From positions 47,488 through 111,487 of the IMG/VR virus record IMGVR_UViG_3300008267_000006: 64,000 nucleotides of DNA. One strand, written 5' to 3'. This stretch comes from a virus. Position numbers and translations under genes: made by a program. Shown here in pieces: positions 34,160 to 44,200 of this stretch (positions are counted from its first letter, which is position 1; each line of letters starts with the position of its first letter). Under the pieces are notes generated by a model that made no database searches, was not told the origin of the DNA, and saw only the letters and a list, made by a program, of their open reading frames with translations.

Positions 34160-34939
34160 TTATTTAATTATATACATACTTGGATCTTCATTTACGGCCA
34201 GTACACGATATTTAATGACTGTATCGTCGCTTCCAGCTAAATCTGGTGCCCACATACGAACCCATAATTCATCAGTAGCCCCAGCTGTACCGCTAACAAC
34301 AAGATTTACAGCAAGAATATCATTACACCAGGTTGCTTCTGTGTCATCCGCATCTTTAACCATAACATCTAATAAGATATAGTCTTTTGAGGAAACTGGG
34401 AAAGATTGATAATTTGGATCATCGAGTTCACCTCCAGCATCAATAGTTCCTACTCCGTTTTCGAAAACTGGAGCTGTTGCGAAACCGTTTGCATCTGGGC
34501 TTCCAACTAATGTTGGATAATCATATTGTGCATAATTTGCTGGTAGTTTAAATTCAGCATAACCTTCTGCATTAAATGCACCAGTTTTTTGGTATCTTAA
34601 GCGTTTATATGCATTTTCTGCTTCTTTTGCACGTACAGCATCAAGAGCACCAACGTTATAAAGAGCATCTTCTAGTTTATGTAAAACTCCGTCAACGTTA
34701 TATCTGCTATCTACAACTAGATCTTGAACATTTTGTGATCTAAAGTTGCTAGACGCAGAGATATTTAACTCTGGTGTATATACGCTTGACGCAGTTAATG
34801 GTAGAGAAGAACTAACGTGACCAGCAGCAAGAGTTCCTGAAACAACGAATAATTCAGTATTACCGTCTTTCTTTATAATTTGCTTTTTTGTGACTAAATC
34901 AGCTAAAACTTTAACTGATTTATTGCTTGGAGCAGCCAT
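34160..34939 (-). CDS. Fibre-locus structural protein with shared C-terminal module A
   Basis: 259 residues. The N-terminus (NKSVKVLADLVTKKQIIKKD) is followed by a short GTLAAGHVSSS region. The C-terminal ~150 residues carry module A: a helix around RAKEAENAYKRLRYQK, then beta strands with KDYILLDVMVKDAD, WCNDILAVNL and KYRVLAVNE. The same order (aromatic-rich helix, VDVMV, WTNDLxSV, R-x-I-[AV]-x-E) appears in the 35504, 45896 and 54122 genes. It ends with a terminator and has a promoter-like ACTAGTTAT box about 36 nt upstream. Its start has a strong AAGGAAAA site. It is likely one of a set of related fibre subunits. Confidence 0.65.
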   Translation of the reverse strand: MAAPSNKSVKVLADLVTKKQIIKKDGNTELFVVSGTLAAGHVSSSLPLTASSVYTPELNISASSNFRSQNVQDLVVDSRYNVDGVLHKLEDALYNVGALDAVRAKEAENAYKRLRYQKTGAFNAEGYAEFKLPANYAQYDYPTLVGSPDANGFATAPVFENGVGTIDAGGELDDPNYQSFPVSSKDYILLDVMVKDADDTEATWCNDILAVNLVVSGTAGATDELWVRMWAPDLAGSDDTVIKYRVLAVNEDPSMYIIK

Positions 34940-34979
34940 TTATTTATTTTCCTTGACATAAAGTCTGATGTTAATATAA

Positions 34980-35234
34980 CTAGTCTTCTATACCGTATTC
35001 TTTCTTGATCTCTTTTAAGTTTTTTAAAAAATCATGCTGTATACCATGAAGACGTATCTTTCTATGTAAGATATCTTTTAGTTTTGTTACTTTATTACGC
35101 TCAGAGGTAAGTAATTGTATTGCTTTTTCTTTACTTATTTCCTCTTTTATGACTAATTCTTTGATTTTTTTGATATTTTCTCTACAAATCAGCAGCCAAT
35201 TAGTAACTTGCAAGAAGTTAAAGCTATATTTCAT
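34980..35234 (-). CDS. Small basic helical protein
   Basis: 84 residues, Lys/Glu/Ile-rich and predicted helical from residue 15 onward (coiled-coil-like, KEKAIQLLTSERNKVTKLKD). It overlaps the upstream 69-residue gene by 11 nt; the ATG lies inside its last codons. No family is recognised. With its neighbour it forms a two-gene insert between structural genes, so these may be regulatory or chaperone-like small proteins. That is speculative. Confidence 0.5.
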   Translation of the reverse strand: MKYSFNFLQVTNWLLICRENIKKIKELVIKEEISKEKAIQLLTSERNKVTKLKDILHRKIRLHGIQHDFLKNLKEIKKEYGIED

Positions 35235-35433
35235 CTTCTGATTCCTCTTCTATATCTTCTTGTATATCTTTTATGATATTATCGTATTTTTTTTCTAATT
35301 TTTCGACATTTTCTATTAAATATTGACGATTTTTAAGTAATTGTGCTTGGCTTTTCATATCTTTTGTATGAATTAATATCTCTTTTATCATTTCATCCAT
35401 ATATTTGACCAAATAAGTTACTTTTCTCTTCAT
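35224..35433 (-). CDS. Small coiled-coil protein with acidic tail
   Basis: 69 residues from the ATG at 35431-35433 (MKRKVTYLVKYMDEM), chosen for its GGAGATATT site. The open frame upstream of it overlaps the terminator at 35442-35477. A helix with heptad character (LLKNRQYLIENVEKLEKKYD) ends in an acidic run (EDIEEESEDEI). It overlaps the following 84-residue gene by 11 nt. Function is unknown. Confidence 0.5.
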   Translation of the reverse strand: MKRKVTYLVKYMDEMIKEILIHTKDMKSQAQLLKNRQYLIENVEKLEKKYDNIIKDIQEDIEEESEDEI

Positions 35434-35441
35434 AATATCTC

Positions 35442-35477
35442 CAAAAACTAAGGGAAGCGAGATCAACCCGCTTCCCC
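35442..35477 (-). terminator. Rho-independent terminator after the 35504-36790 fibre gene
   Basis: Minus strand: GGGAAGCG, 9-nt loop, CGCTTCCC, then TTAGTTTTT. It lies 27 nt beyond the stop of the fibre gene and runs up to the start of the small coiled-coil gene. Confidence 0.85.
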
Positions 35478-35503
35478 TAATTATATCTTAACTTACAAAT
35501 ATA

Positions 35504-36790
35504 CTAAAGAAACATTTGGCCATTCTCATTAACAACTATTAAACGGTATTCCCAACCAGTATCGGCGGCTGGAACGCTGATTTCAACCTTTATTTTAGAG
35601 CTTGCTTCATATATTTGTATAGAAGTTAAGTCATTTGTCCATGGAGCGTTAAATGCTGTACGAATCATAACGTCAGCAACGATATAATCTTTTTGATCTA
35701 CAGCAAAGAACACTGAATCTGCCCCTAAATCAACAAGATCTAGTGTTATAGTATCTCCTGAGATAGAACCGGTCTTCATAAATCTCATTTGACCATAATT
35801 TCTATCTTCTGTATTGATAGCATTATCTAGAGCAGCAATAGCTGAAGCTACATCATATAAGCCATTTGCATCTCTTGTTACTGATGATATGTTTTTAAAG
35901 TTAGCACTACCAGATAATTTTAGATCTTTTTCGGCTATTAGGCTGCTTTCTGCATAAATTGCAGTAGAACCACTTAAAAGTACATCTCCTCCAGTACTGT
36001 ATAGCTTAGAAGCTGAATTATCTATATCTAATTGTACAGCACCAACGTCTGATAACTTAATAAAAGTTCTTGGAGATATAGCTGCAAAAGCATCTTTTGC
36101 TGAAACTTTAACGCCTTCTTGGCCGGTCATAGAACCGCCATAACCAAGATTACCAACAGATATTTTATTTAATGAACTAGATTGTAAGGTTACAATACCA
36201 GAAGCTGATTTTAATGCTTCTGTGCCATGTAATTTATATCCAGTTCCATTTGCTGCATTAAAGCCGTTTGTAGAGGCTTCTATACCGTTAGAAGCAGTAA
36301 ATTGAGCTACTGATGTAACTATAGAGAGTGAATTTTGACCAAGAGTTGTACTTCCGGAAACACCTAAGTTTCCTGGTAGGTAAAGAGAATTTAAATTTAA
36401 TGTATTTGCAGTTAAAGTTGCAAAATGACCAGTACTTGAAGAAACATCTCCGCTTGATTTTAGATCAAATGCTCCACTTATATCGCCATCTACTGTTATT
36501 GTTCCACCATTTACAGATAGATCGCCGCTTAATATTTGTGAGCCGGTAACAATTAAATTTCCACTTAAATTTGTTATACCTTCAACAACAAGAGCACCAA
36601 TTTGTGCATATCCACGGTTAACAACTTGACCGCCGATATATAATTCTCCATCTACTCTTGCATCTTCTTTAACGTGTAGGCCGGTGCTACCACTGTAAGT
36701 ACCAGAAACAATAAGACCGGTCTTCATTGTTGCTGTATTTTTAACTTCTAGATCTGTTAAAACTTTGATATTGTTAAAGATGTTCGACAT
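35504..36790 (-). CDS. Fibre protein with beta-repeat shaft and C-terminal module A
   Basis: 428 residues. Residues 1-50 include the shared opening (NIKVLTDLEVKNTATMKTGL) and a long beta-helix-like shaft with LNLSG/ITNLSGNLIVTGSQ-type repeats (about 50-290). The C-terminal 130 residues are module A: NYGQMRFMKTGSISGDT, VADVMIRTAFNAPWTNDLTS, EISVPAADTGWEYRLIVVNE. The upstream untranslated region has a stem (TGCC/GGCA) abutting the AAGGAAA ribosome site, and an ACTAATTAT box about 78 nt upstream. It ends in a strong terminator, so it is probably a separately expressed structural gene. Confidence 0.7.
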   Translation of the reverse strand: MSNIFNNIKVLTDLEVKNTATMKTGLIVSGTYSGSTGLHVKEDARVDGELYIGGQVVNRGYAQIGALVVEGITNLSGNLIVTGSQILSGDLSVNGGTITVDGDISGAFDLKSSGDVSSSTGHFATLTANTLNLNSLYLPGNLGVSGSTTLGQNSLSIVTSVAQFTASNGIEASTNGFNAANGTGYKLHGTEALKSASGIVTLQSSSLNKISVGNLGYGGSMTGQEGVKVSAKDAFAAISPRTFIKLSDVGAVQLDIDNSASKLYSTGGDVLLSGSTAIYAESSLIAEKDLKLSGSANFKNISSVTRDANGLYDVASAIAALDNAINTEDRNYGQMRFMKTGSISGDTITLDLVDLGADSVFFAVDQKDYIVADVMIRTAFNAPWTNDLTSIQIYEASSKIKVEISVPAADTGWEYRLIVVNENGQMFL

Positions 36791-36884
36791 CTTTTAAGTT
36801 TTCCTTGCCACTACGGGCAGTTAGTTATTATTATCACCTTCTCTCTAATTTAAAATATTCCCATTATATAATTAGTTCTGAAAA

Positions 36885-38318
36885 TTACGAACAGATGATG
36901 AGAACGTAGCCTTTGCCACCGTCGCCGCCATTACCACCATTTGCGGTGTATGGGCCATCATATATTGAACCACCACCGCCGCCACTTCCCCACATTCCAG
37001 AAGAACTATCACCAGCTTTCACTGGAAGAGTGAGTCCTGTCAGTGAAGTAGTCCTTCTTCCACCACCAGAGGCTCCACCTCCTCCAACAAGATCGGGCAT
37101 ATTTTCACTTAATACATTATTTATAAATAATTTATAGAATAAAAAACTTTTTCCTGTTTGCGGCGGACCGCCATCTGTAGCTAATACGGTATTACTACCG
37201 ACAGTTCCTCCTGTTGCGGCAACAGTTAATACGCTTGTAACAAGACCACCAGCTAGGCCGTTTGAAGTTCTTCCAACGCCTCCAGCACCGCCAGCGCCTC
37301 CTAAATACACATTAGCGCCAGCTACATTTAATCCTCCACCGGCACCGCCATTATAAGAATATCCAATACCTCCCGCGCCGCCTGCTCCGTTAACTGGGGA
37401 AGGTGAACCAATGCCTCGCCCACCCGCTGTGCCTCCAAGAGAATAAACATAATTTCCAAAAGAAGAAGAGCCGCCATGATAACCATCCTCGCCCTGGCCA
37501 CTAATGTAACCAGCTCTACCTAATGATCCGCCATTTCCAGCCGTAATTGTTACGTAAGAGTTTATTAAAAGTGCGTTAATGGTAACATCAGAATAGCCTC
37601 CACCACCGCCTCCACCACCAGCACCGGGAAGTATTGCACCATTATCCATACTTGCACCACCGCCCCCGCCGCCGCCGCCTTGGCATATGACCCTTATAAA
37701 TTTACACCCAGCCGGTGGCAACCAATTATTAATAACGGTCGAAGAAGCACTTGAAGTTCCAATTGATCCGGTAAATAAATAAACAACAATTCCGGTCATA
37801 GGAGTAAAACTTGGTTCTAATATACTTTTATCAGCTAAATCCCACGTTCCGTTATTATCAATAACTGCAACAATTTTATCGCTTTGGCCATATGCTGGTC
37901 CACTGCCAGTTGTTGTTATTAGTGAATTTTGCGTATATGTAGTATTTGACGTACCGCCATATAATGAAGATAATACGCCACCAGTTACATTTGATACTGA
38001 TCTTACTTTAACGCCGCTTAACAAGCTTCCCGTTATATCACCAGCAAATTGTGCTAGTTCTGTACGGAACGGTCCAAATCCTTCATCGCTATCATATGTA
38101 AGTACAGACCCGCTATAATTTGACTGTGGATTAACTATACTGCTTGTTGCAACTGGTATTAGCTGACCGTTGCGTATTTGCATTATACTATTACCGCCAA
38201 CATATGAAGCAGTATTAATTGTTAATTTATATGATGATGAAAGTGCATTATTGTCATCAAAGGCAGCAGAGATCTCTTGATAGCTACCTGAATTTGATAC
38301 TAATATTTTTTTAGCCAT
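36885..38318 (-). CDS. Polyglycine-rich adhesin without LamG insertions
   Basis: 477 residues. The N-terminal ~150 residues share the fibre-module pattern (SGSYQEISAAFDDN, GNSIMQIRNGQ, SVSNVTGG). Residues about 215-477 form a glycine-rich region with many GGGGG runs (GAGGAGGIGYSYNGGAGGG) closed by GGNGGDGGKGYVLIICS. Polyglycine-II sandwiches of this type are found in phage receptor-binding adhesins (such as gp38 of S16), where loops confer specificity. The first of three related genes on the downstream side, it lacks the LamG-like domains of the other two. It probably binds a surface receptor. Confidence 0.75.
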   Translation of the reverse strand: MAKKILVSNSGSYQEISAAFDDNNALSSSYKLTINTASYVGGNSIMQIRNGQLIPVATSSIVNPQSNYSGSVLTYDSDEGFGPFRTELAQFAGDITGSLLSGVKVRSVSNVTGGVLSSLYGGTSNTTYTQNSLITTTGSGPAYGQSDKIVAVIDNNGTWDLADKSILEPSFTPMTGIVVYLFTGSIGTSSASSTVINNWLPPAGCKFIRVICQGGGGGGGGASMDNGAILPGAGGGGGGGGYSDVTINALLINSYVTITAGNGGSLGRAGYISGQGEDGYHGGSSSFGNYVYSLGGTAGGRGIGSPSPVNGAGGAGGIGYSYNGGAGGGLNVAGANVYLGGAGGAGGVGRTSNGLAGGLVTSVLTVAATGGTVGSNTVLATDGGPPQTGKSFLFYKLFINNVLSENMPDLVGGGGASGGGRRTTSLTGLTLPVKAGDSSSGMWGSGGGGGSIYDGPYTANGGNGGDGGKGYVLIICS

Positions 38319-38338
38319 TTAAGTTAAATCTCCCATTT

Positions 38339-41242
38339 TTAATATTTATAACTTATAACGGCGACATAACCATCGCCACCGTTACCGCCTTGACGAGTAC
38401 CAACGAGCGAACCAGTGTAATTTGTTGAAGCACCGCCGCCGCCGCCACTTCCCCAAGCACCGTTGCCACCTATGCCGCCAGCATAAGATCCTTGTATAGG
38501 TGTAGGGTCTGTATAAGATCCCGAACTATTAGCGATAACTGCATTATAATATGACAATATTTCTGCCGCGGATCGTGCTCTATTTATAACTCTAAATTCT
38601 TTGGCATAGCCATTAAAGTTATAAGTACCGTGATTTACAGCTGTTGAATCTCCTAAACTATATCCAAAAGTTCCGTTTACTATTGGTGTTACAGGTGTTG
38701 TGACATATAAAACACCATTCACATAAGCTTGTAAAGCACTACCAGATTTTTGTAGAACAAAGTGATTCCAAGTGTTTAAAGAAAAAGAGTTTGTTGAAAC
38801 TGAACCAACCAAAGCAGCAGGAGTTACTCCATTATTAGCGTACAAACGTACCCTTGGAGTACCAGCTGAAGACGTTACGCCAAGTATTGCTCCAATTGAA
38901 CTTCCGTGATAGCCAGCATTTAAAAGATAACTTGTGACAGTATTTGCACCAGCGACATTACCTATATTTCTTAAATACATCCATGATTCTACAGAAAAAT
39001 CACTTGTTCCAAAATCACGCCCAGGAGAAAAATATAGACTAGAGGCCGTACCAGCGGTATTATTCCACGCAGAACTTGAAACAAATCCGTCTAGAAAAGT
39101 CCCACTAATATTCGCAGGAAGAGAAGAGGAGGATATAATTTTTATTCCAGAAGCTGAACTAGAAAAAATACTGTTGTTATGTGCAGAGTTATCTTTTAGT
39201 GGATCAGTTAAATTAAAATGCCCAAGCGCAATAGTTTCGCTATCAAAAGCTTCTGTTACGGCAGCACTTGCCCCACCACCACCACCAGAAGCTAAATATA
39301 TATCATTAGTCTGAGAATTACCGGCTATATCGGTATCTGAGGGCGGAAAAGTTGAAAATACATCATTTTTTATAGATTCTGTATAAGCGTTACCGGCGTT
39401 TAAATTTGATAAACTTCCACTGTTTGTAAAACTTTTATCTACATAATCAGAAGTAGGTACAGAAAAATCTCCATCATATAACGCCTTTCTTGTTATTCTA
39501 AATGATTTTTTATAGCCTACTAAACAATACATATTATACGCACCGCTAGGAAGCCCAAATATGTTAAAACCTTGATCTAAACGAAGGGGATTATAGTGTA
39601 CTACCCCATTTCCTGAAATATTTTTCCCGTTAAGATAAAATTTCCATACATAATTTTTTTTAACTGCCGCAATATGATTCCATGTATTTAAAGAAACGGT
39701 TTCTGTTGAAGTATAACCAGCATAGGAGACAGATCCATTATAGGACGATAAAAAAACAGTTTGTGTTGTAGTGTTTATTCCACATAAAATTCCATCACCA
39801 GTCCCATAATTGTTTTGACATCTTATTAATGTAGCATAAGCTGATGATATTGCGTCTTGTTTAAATACCCATTCAAGAGTAACTTCATCTGTGGCAGCAA
39901 GATTTGGTCCGACACCAGTAAAAAATTTATATGAAGTACTGGTAGTGTTATTATCATACATGCTATAACCATTATCGTTATATGGAGTAGTTTGTATATA
40001 CGTATTTGGTGCATAATTAGGCCCTGCCGCTATTGAAAATATTCCTCCTTTTAGGTAATCTGGTCCAGAAGAGTTAAAAGAAATATTTTCAATTATATTG
40101 GAAGAGATAACCGCAGCGTTTCCGCCATCGTAATTAGATATATAATTACCAAATATTAAACCGGCACCTGATGCACCATTATTACTTATATTGGTACCAT
40201 TGCTTGTTTTGCAATATTCCGAATTAATTCCTGCGTCTATACCTCCGGCGCTACCTAAAGCAGATTTCTTAATAGAAGTTACATTATATATATCATTATT
40301 ATAATAATTATAGAATAAGCCGTTGCCAGTTCTACCAGAATATTGCGTATTATTGTTATGTTTCCCACCAGCACCACCAACACCACCACTCGCAATAAGA
40401 AAGGCACCAAAGGAACTACTGCCTCCAGATGATCCCGCATCCCCAGCACCACCAGTTGCTGGATAGCTACCACCGGCACCACCAGAGCCAACCACTATAT
40501 ACTCTGGACCTGCTATATTAATTATTTCAGATTTAATATAACTTCCTGCTGCACCCCCACATCCACCAAATGCCGCAACAGAACTTGTTCTATTAGCGCC
40601 AGCGGCACCTCCACCTCCTGCGCCTTGTAATATGATTGTTGCTTTTTTTGTATTAAGTGGTGGAGTCCAAAGATACGTTCCTGGAACATTAAATATTTGA
40701 ACTTCAATTCCTTTATCATATGACTGTGTTATATATGACCAACCATTTGGTGTTGAAACTAATACTGGATTATTTGAAGAAACAGATGCGGTCAAAAGTT
40801 GCATTGGATTCGCGCCATTACCAACTAATAACGATTCTCCAGCTGGATACGAAGAGGTATTTAAGCCAGTGCCTCCGTTAGCAACTGGTAAAGAGTTACC
40901 ACGATTAACATTTGATAAACTTTTTACTTTTATATCCGCAAATGAACCAAATAAATCAGATCCATCTGGTGCAATGGTGTTGCTGGCAACTATATCTACT
41001 ATTGCAGAATTTGATTTCCATAGTTTACCTGAGTTATCCCAACTCATCACCTGTAAATCTGTAGCGTTTGATGATGATATTTGTGATCCGCTAACAAATG
41101 CCATGCCATCTGGAAGATTAATGGACATTGTATTGAATGTAACGTTTTTAAGAACAAGACTATTAGCGGAATCATCATAATAATTTCCTGTTGATTCTTT
41201 TACTTTGCCATTTATATCATATATTATTTTCTTTTGTGCCAT
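38339..41242 (-). CDS. Polyglycine adhesin with two LamG-like domain insertions
   Basis: 967 residues. An N-terminal GGTG module (NRGNSLPVANGGTGLN) precedes a lead-in strand (VPGTYLWTPPLN) and a glycine-rich region from about residue 205. Two LamG-like jelly rolls (about 450-600 and 745-900) show the family marks W-N-H-[IF] followed by FYLNG or AYVNG and a closing G-x-x-K-x-F-R-[IV] motif. A GGGGG patch separates them (about 640-660), and the polyglycine closes at the C-terminus (GSGGGGGASTN, then GGNGGDGYVAVISY). The LamG domains therefore interrupt the polyglycine scaffold. It likely contacts glycans or another host surface. Confidence 0.85.
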   Translation of the reverse strand: MAQKKIIYDINGKVKESTGNYYDDSANSLVLKNVTFNTMSINLPDGMAFVSGSQISSSNATDLQVMSWDNSGKLWKSNSAIVDIVASNTIAPDGSDLFGSFADIKVKSLSNVNRGNSLPVANGGTGLNTSSYPAGESLLVGNGANPMQLLTASVSSNNPVLVSTPNGWSYITQSYDKGIEVQIFNVPGTYLWTPPLNTKKATIILQGAGGGGAAGANRTSSVAAFGGCGGAAGSYIKSEIINIAGPEYIVVGSGGAGGSYPATGGAGDAGSSGGSSSFGAFLIASGGVGGAGGKHNNNTQYSGRTGNGLFYNYYNNDIYNVTSIKKSALGSAGGIDAGINSEYCKTSNGTNISNNGASGAGLIFGNYISNYDGGNAAVISSNIIENISFNSSGPDYLKGGIFSIAAGPNYAPNTYIQTTPYNDNGYSMYDNNTTSTSYKFFTGVGPNLAATDEVTLEWVFKQDAISSAYATLIRCQNNYGTGDGILCGINTTTQTVFLSSYNGSVSYAGYTSTETVSLNTWNHIAAVKKNYVWKFYLNGKNISGNGVVHYNPLRLDQGFNIFGLPSGAYNMYCLVGYKKSFRITRKALYDGDFSVPTSDYVDKSFTNSGSLSNLNAGNAYTESIKNDVFSTFPPSDTDIAGNSQTNDIYLASGGGGGASAAVTEAFDSETIALGHFNLTDPLKDNSAHNNSIFSSSASGIKIISSSSLPANISGTFLDGFVSSSAWNNTAGTASSLYFSPGRDFGTSDFSVESWMYLRNIGNVAGANTVTSYLLNAGYHGSSIGAILGVTSSAGTPRVRLYANNGVTPAALVGSVSTNSFSLNTWNHFVLQKSGSALQAYVNGVLYVTTPVTPIVNGTFGYSLGDSTAVNHGTYNFNGYAKEFRVINRARSAAEILSYYNAVIANSSGSYTDPTPIQGSYAGGIGGNGAWGSGGGGGASTNYTGSLVGTRQGGNGGDGYVAVISYKY

Positions 41243-41259
41243 TTATTTTGTCCTCAGAG

Positions 41260-44200
41260 TTACCAAGAAATTACAGCAACATAACCGTCGCCACCTTTAC
41301 CAGCTAAATAACCTCTATTTAATTCTTGTGAATGTCCTATTGTGCTTCCACCACCTCCACCGCCGCTTCCATAAATACCATCTGAACCCTCTCCTGGGAA
41401 TGTATATGAGAAACCTGTTGGATCTGGGAATGGAGCGGTTGGAACTGTTATGGTAGAACCTGTGTATAGAACAGCTTTGGATAAACGTATTTCATCTAAA
41501 TATCCATAAGTTGTATAACCTTGAGTGACAATAGAAGATCCTAATACCATTCTTGTATCAACGAGATTATAAGTTGATGATATGGTGAAATTTTTTGTAT
41601 CTCTTATACCATCTATATAAAAACAAGAATTTCCGTTCACGCCATTTCTTACGATAGCAATATGTGTCCATCTTCTAAGTGGGACAGATAAATTGGAAGT
41701 TATAAAGTAAGCATTATTAGAATAAAGTTTTATTTGCCCAGATAGACTAAGAGCAGCATAAATACCACCAGCAGATGCTTGAGTTGCTCTAGTATCAAAT
41801 ATACAAGAATCGATAGCGTTTGCATTATCTTTTCTATAAACCCAACACTCAAATGTGAATGGTTCTGTTCTGGTTACTGGAGCACCAACAACTGTTAATG
41901 CAGGAGATGATGTAGCGCTGCCAGATAGTAATATTGAATTACCGCTATTGCTAAATGGACTTCCAACTGTATTTGTTATTGTTGGAGTTGTTGCTTGACT
42001 TTGCACGCCTTGGAAGTAAATATTGCTTTTTAACTTTGAACTATCCGCTGTTGCAGTATAACTTCCACTTGGTTCCATGTGCATTAATAATAATGGATTA
42101 TATGGATCACTAAATCTGGTTGTTGATGGAGTGAATGAAGCTGTATATAATGCTTTTGGTGTTATGCGGAATTCGTCTATGTAACCGTCAATTGTAAAAT
42201 TAGTTGTTCCGATTGCATGACTACCAATTGTCATTCCATTCACGGTGTTGTTTAAAGAAGAAGCCCAGCTTGCAGAAGCAATATCTTTTTGTCCATTAAT
42301 ATAAAAATTAGCAATACCATCCTTCCTTACTAAACTAATATGTGACCACTGGTTTAGTGATATAGATAAACTACTCGTAGCCGACATAGTTGCAGATCCA
42401 CCAATATATAATCCAATTTTAGCATTATCATGTAAGGTGAATGCATATCTTGTACTGTTATTTACAGAGCCTACTCTTGTATCGACAAAATAACCTCTCA
42501 TGCCATTAGGCAAATTAATATCTTTATTACTACCGCTGCTGTTCAAATACACCCAGCTTTCAACAGTAAAATCTCTTGTTCCGATATCATCTCCCGACGA
42601 GACTGTTATAGAGCCAGTTTTATTTGTAGCAGACATTGGTGATAACACATAAGCAGTATCACCAAAAGCAGTTAAGCTTTGTGTTAAGTTTGCTGCACCA
42701 TTAAATGTTACTTGTCTGCCATAATATGAAGAATCTACAGTTTGATTTGATATTGCGTTGCTGTATTGTGGTCCATTAATTAAAAGTATAGTGTTTGAAT
42801 CATTACTAAATGATTCGGTTGGAATAGTGTAATTTCCGGAATATCTTGCAGTGTTACTTAAGCGAATATTACTCATATAACCATCAAGAGAAAGTTGTTG
42901 AGCGACGGCAAGAGTACTATTACCAAAAGTTATATTTGTAGCATCAGTTAGACTCCAAGCAGCAGTATAAGTATTTGCATCTTGAGTACCGTTTATATAA
43001 AATCTAAATGAACCAGCACTTCTAACTAATGCAATATGTTGCCAAGATCCAGTCGGAACAGCAGCAGAACTTGTTAATAGTGAAGATGCACCAGTTCCAG
43101 CATAAAAACCTAACTTTCCACCAGTTGCTGTATAAATAGCATATTTATTTGCACTACTTACAGCATTTCTACTATCAATAAGGTACATCCTATCACCAGC
43201 ACCACCAGCATTACTACCCGTGCTGTTTAGATATATCCAGCTTTCCCAAGTAAAATTACTACTAGTTAAATTATACCCAGGTGTTATTGTGATAGAACCA
43301 GTATCATATGTATTATTGATGCTGTATAGCCTTGGAGCAAGCGATGTTCCACCAGCAAAAGGAGCAGAAGCTGTTGTCCATCCGGCACTTCCAGTATAAG
43401 CCATTGCGGGAGAATATGATGATGTTGATACTATATCTACTTTATTTTCATAAAATGGTTTCATATGTAATAAAACATATGGATCATCATATATATTTGA
43501 TTGATTAACTGTAGGATTGCCTCCTACTCCACCAGTAACAGACATAGTTGGTACTGTATTAGCTATTAAATTATAATCGTATCCATATACGCCGTTAATA
43601 TTAAGAATTTTTGTTATTGTTGGAGCGCTGGAATAAGAGGATGTCCCAGTATAAGCACCGCCAACACCGCCACCTCCAACAACGTCATTTGTAGAATTTA
43701 TAGTATTATATGAATTGCTGCTTCCACCGGTTTTTAATGTTGAACCACCACCAGAAGTACCACCAACGGCAGCAGCAACAGTTGCCGAGCCAACTGGGCC
43801 AGCAGCGCCACCATTTCCATAAATAGATATGCCGGTAGCTGTAAAAGAACTTTGTCCACCAGCGTTTCCAGCAATATATGTTCCAGCAGCTATAGTACCA
43901 GAAGGTTGTGCTCCACCAGCACCAACTGTAACGATTGCAGAAGATATATTAGATACATCAAAAGTTGCTTCTGCAAGTCCACCACCAGCACCTCCACCAC
44001 CAATTAATAAACCAGTTAGTTGTCTTGTGCCGTTTCCACCGCTTCCACCACCACCTTGAGTTATAACACGCGCAAAACGTGCATTTTGTGGTTTTTTCCA
44101 AGTAAAAGATCCTGGTGTTGTAAATATTTGGACATTTGGTTTCCATGCTGGGGTATTGACTTCAAAAACACCATTTGTTGAAGTTAAGATACTACCAGAA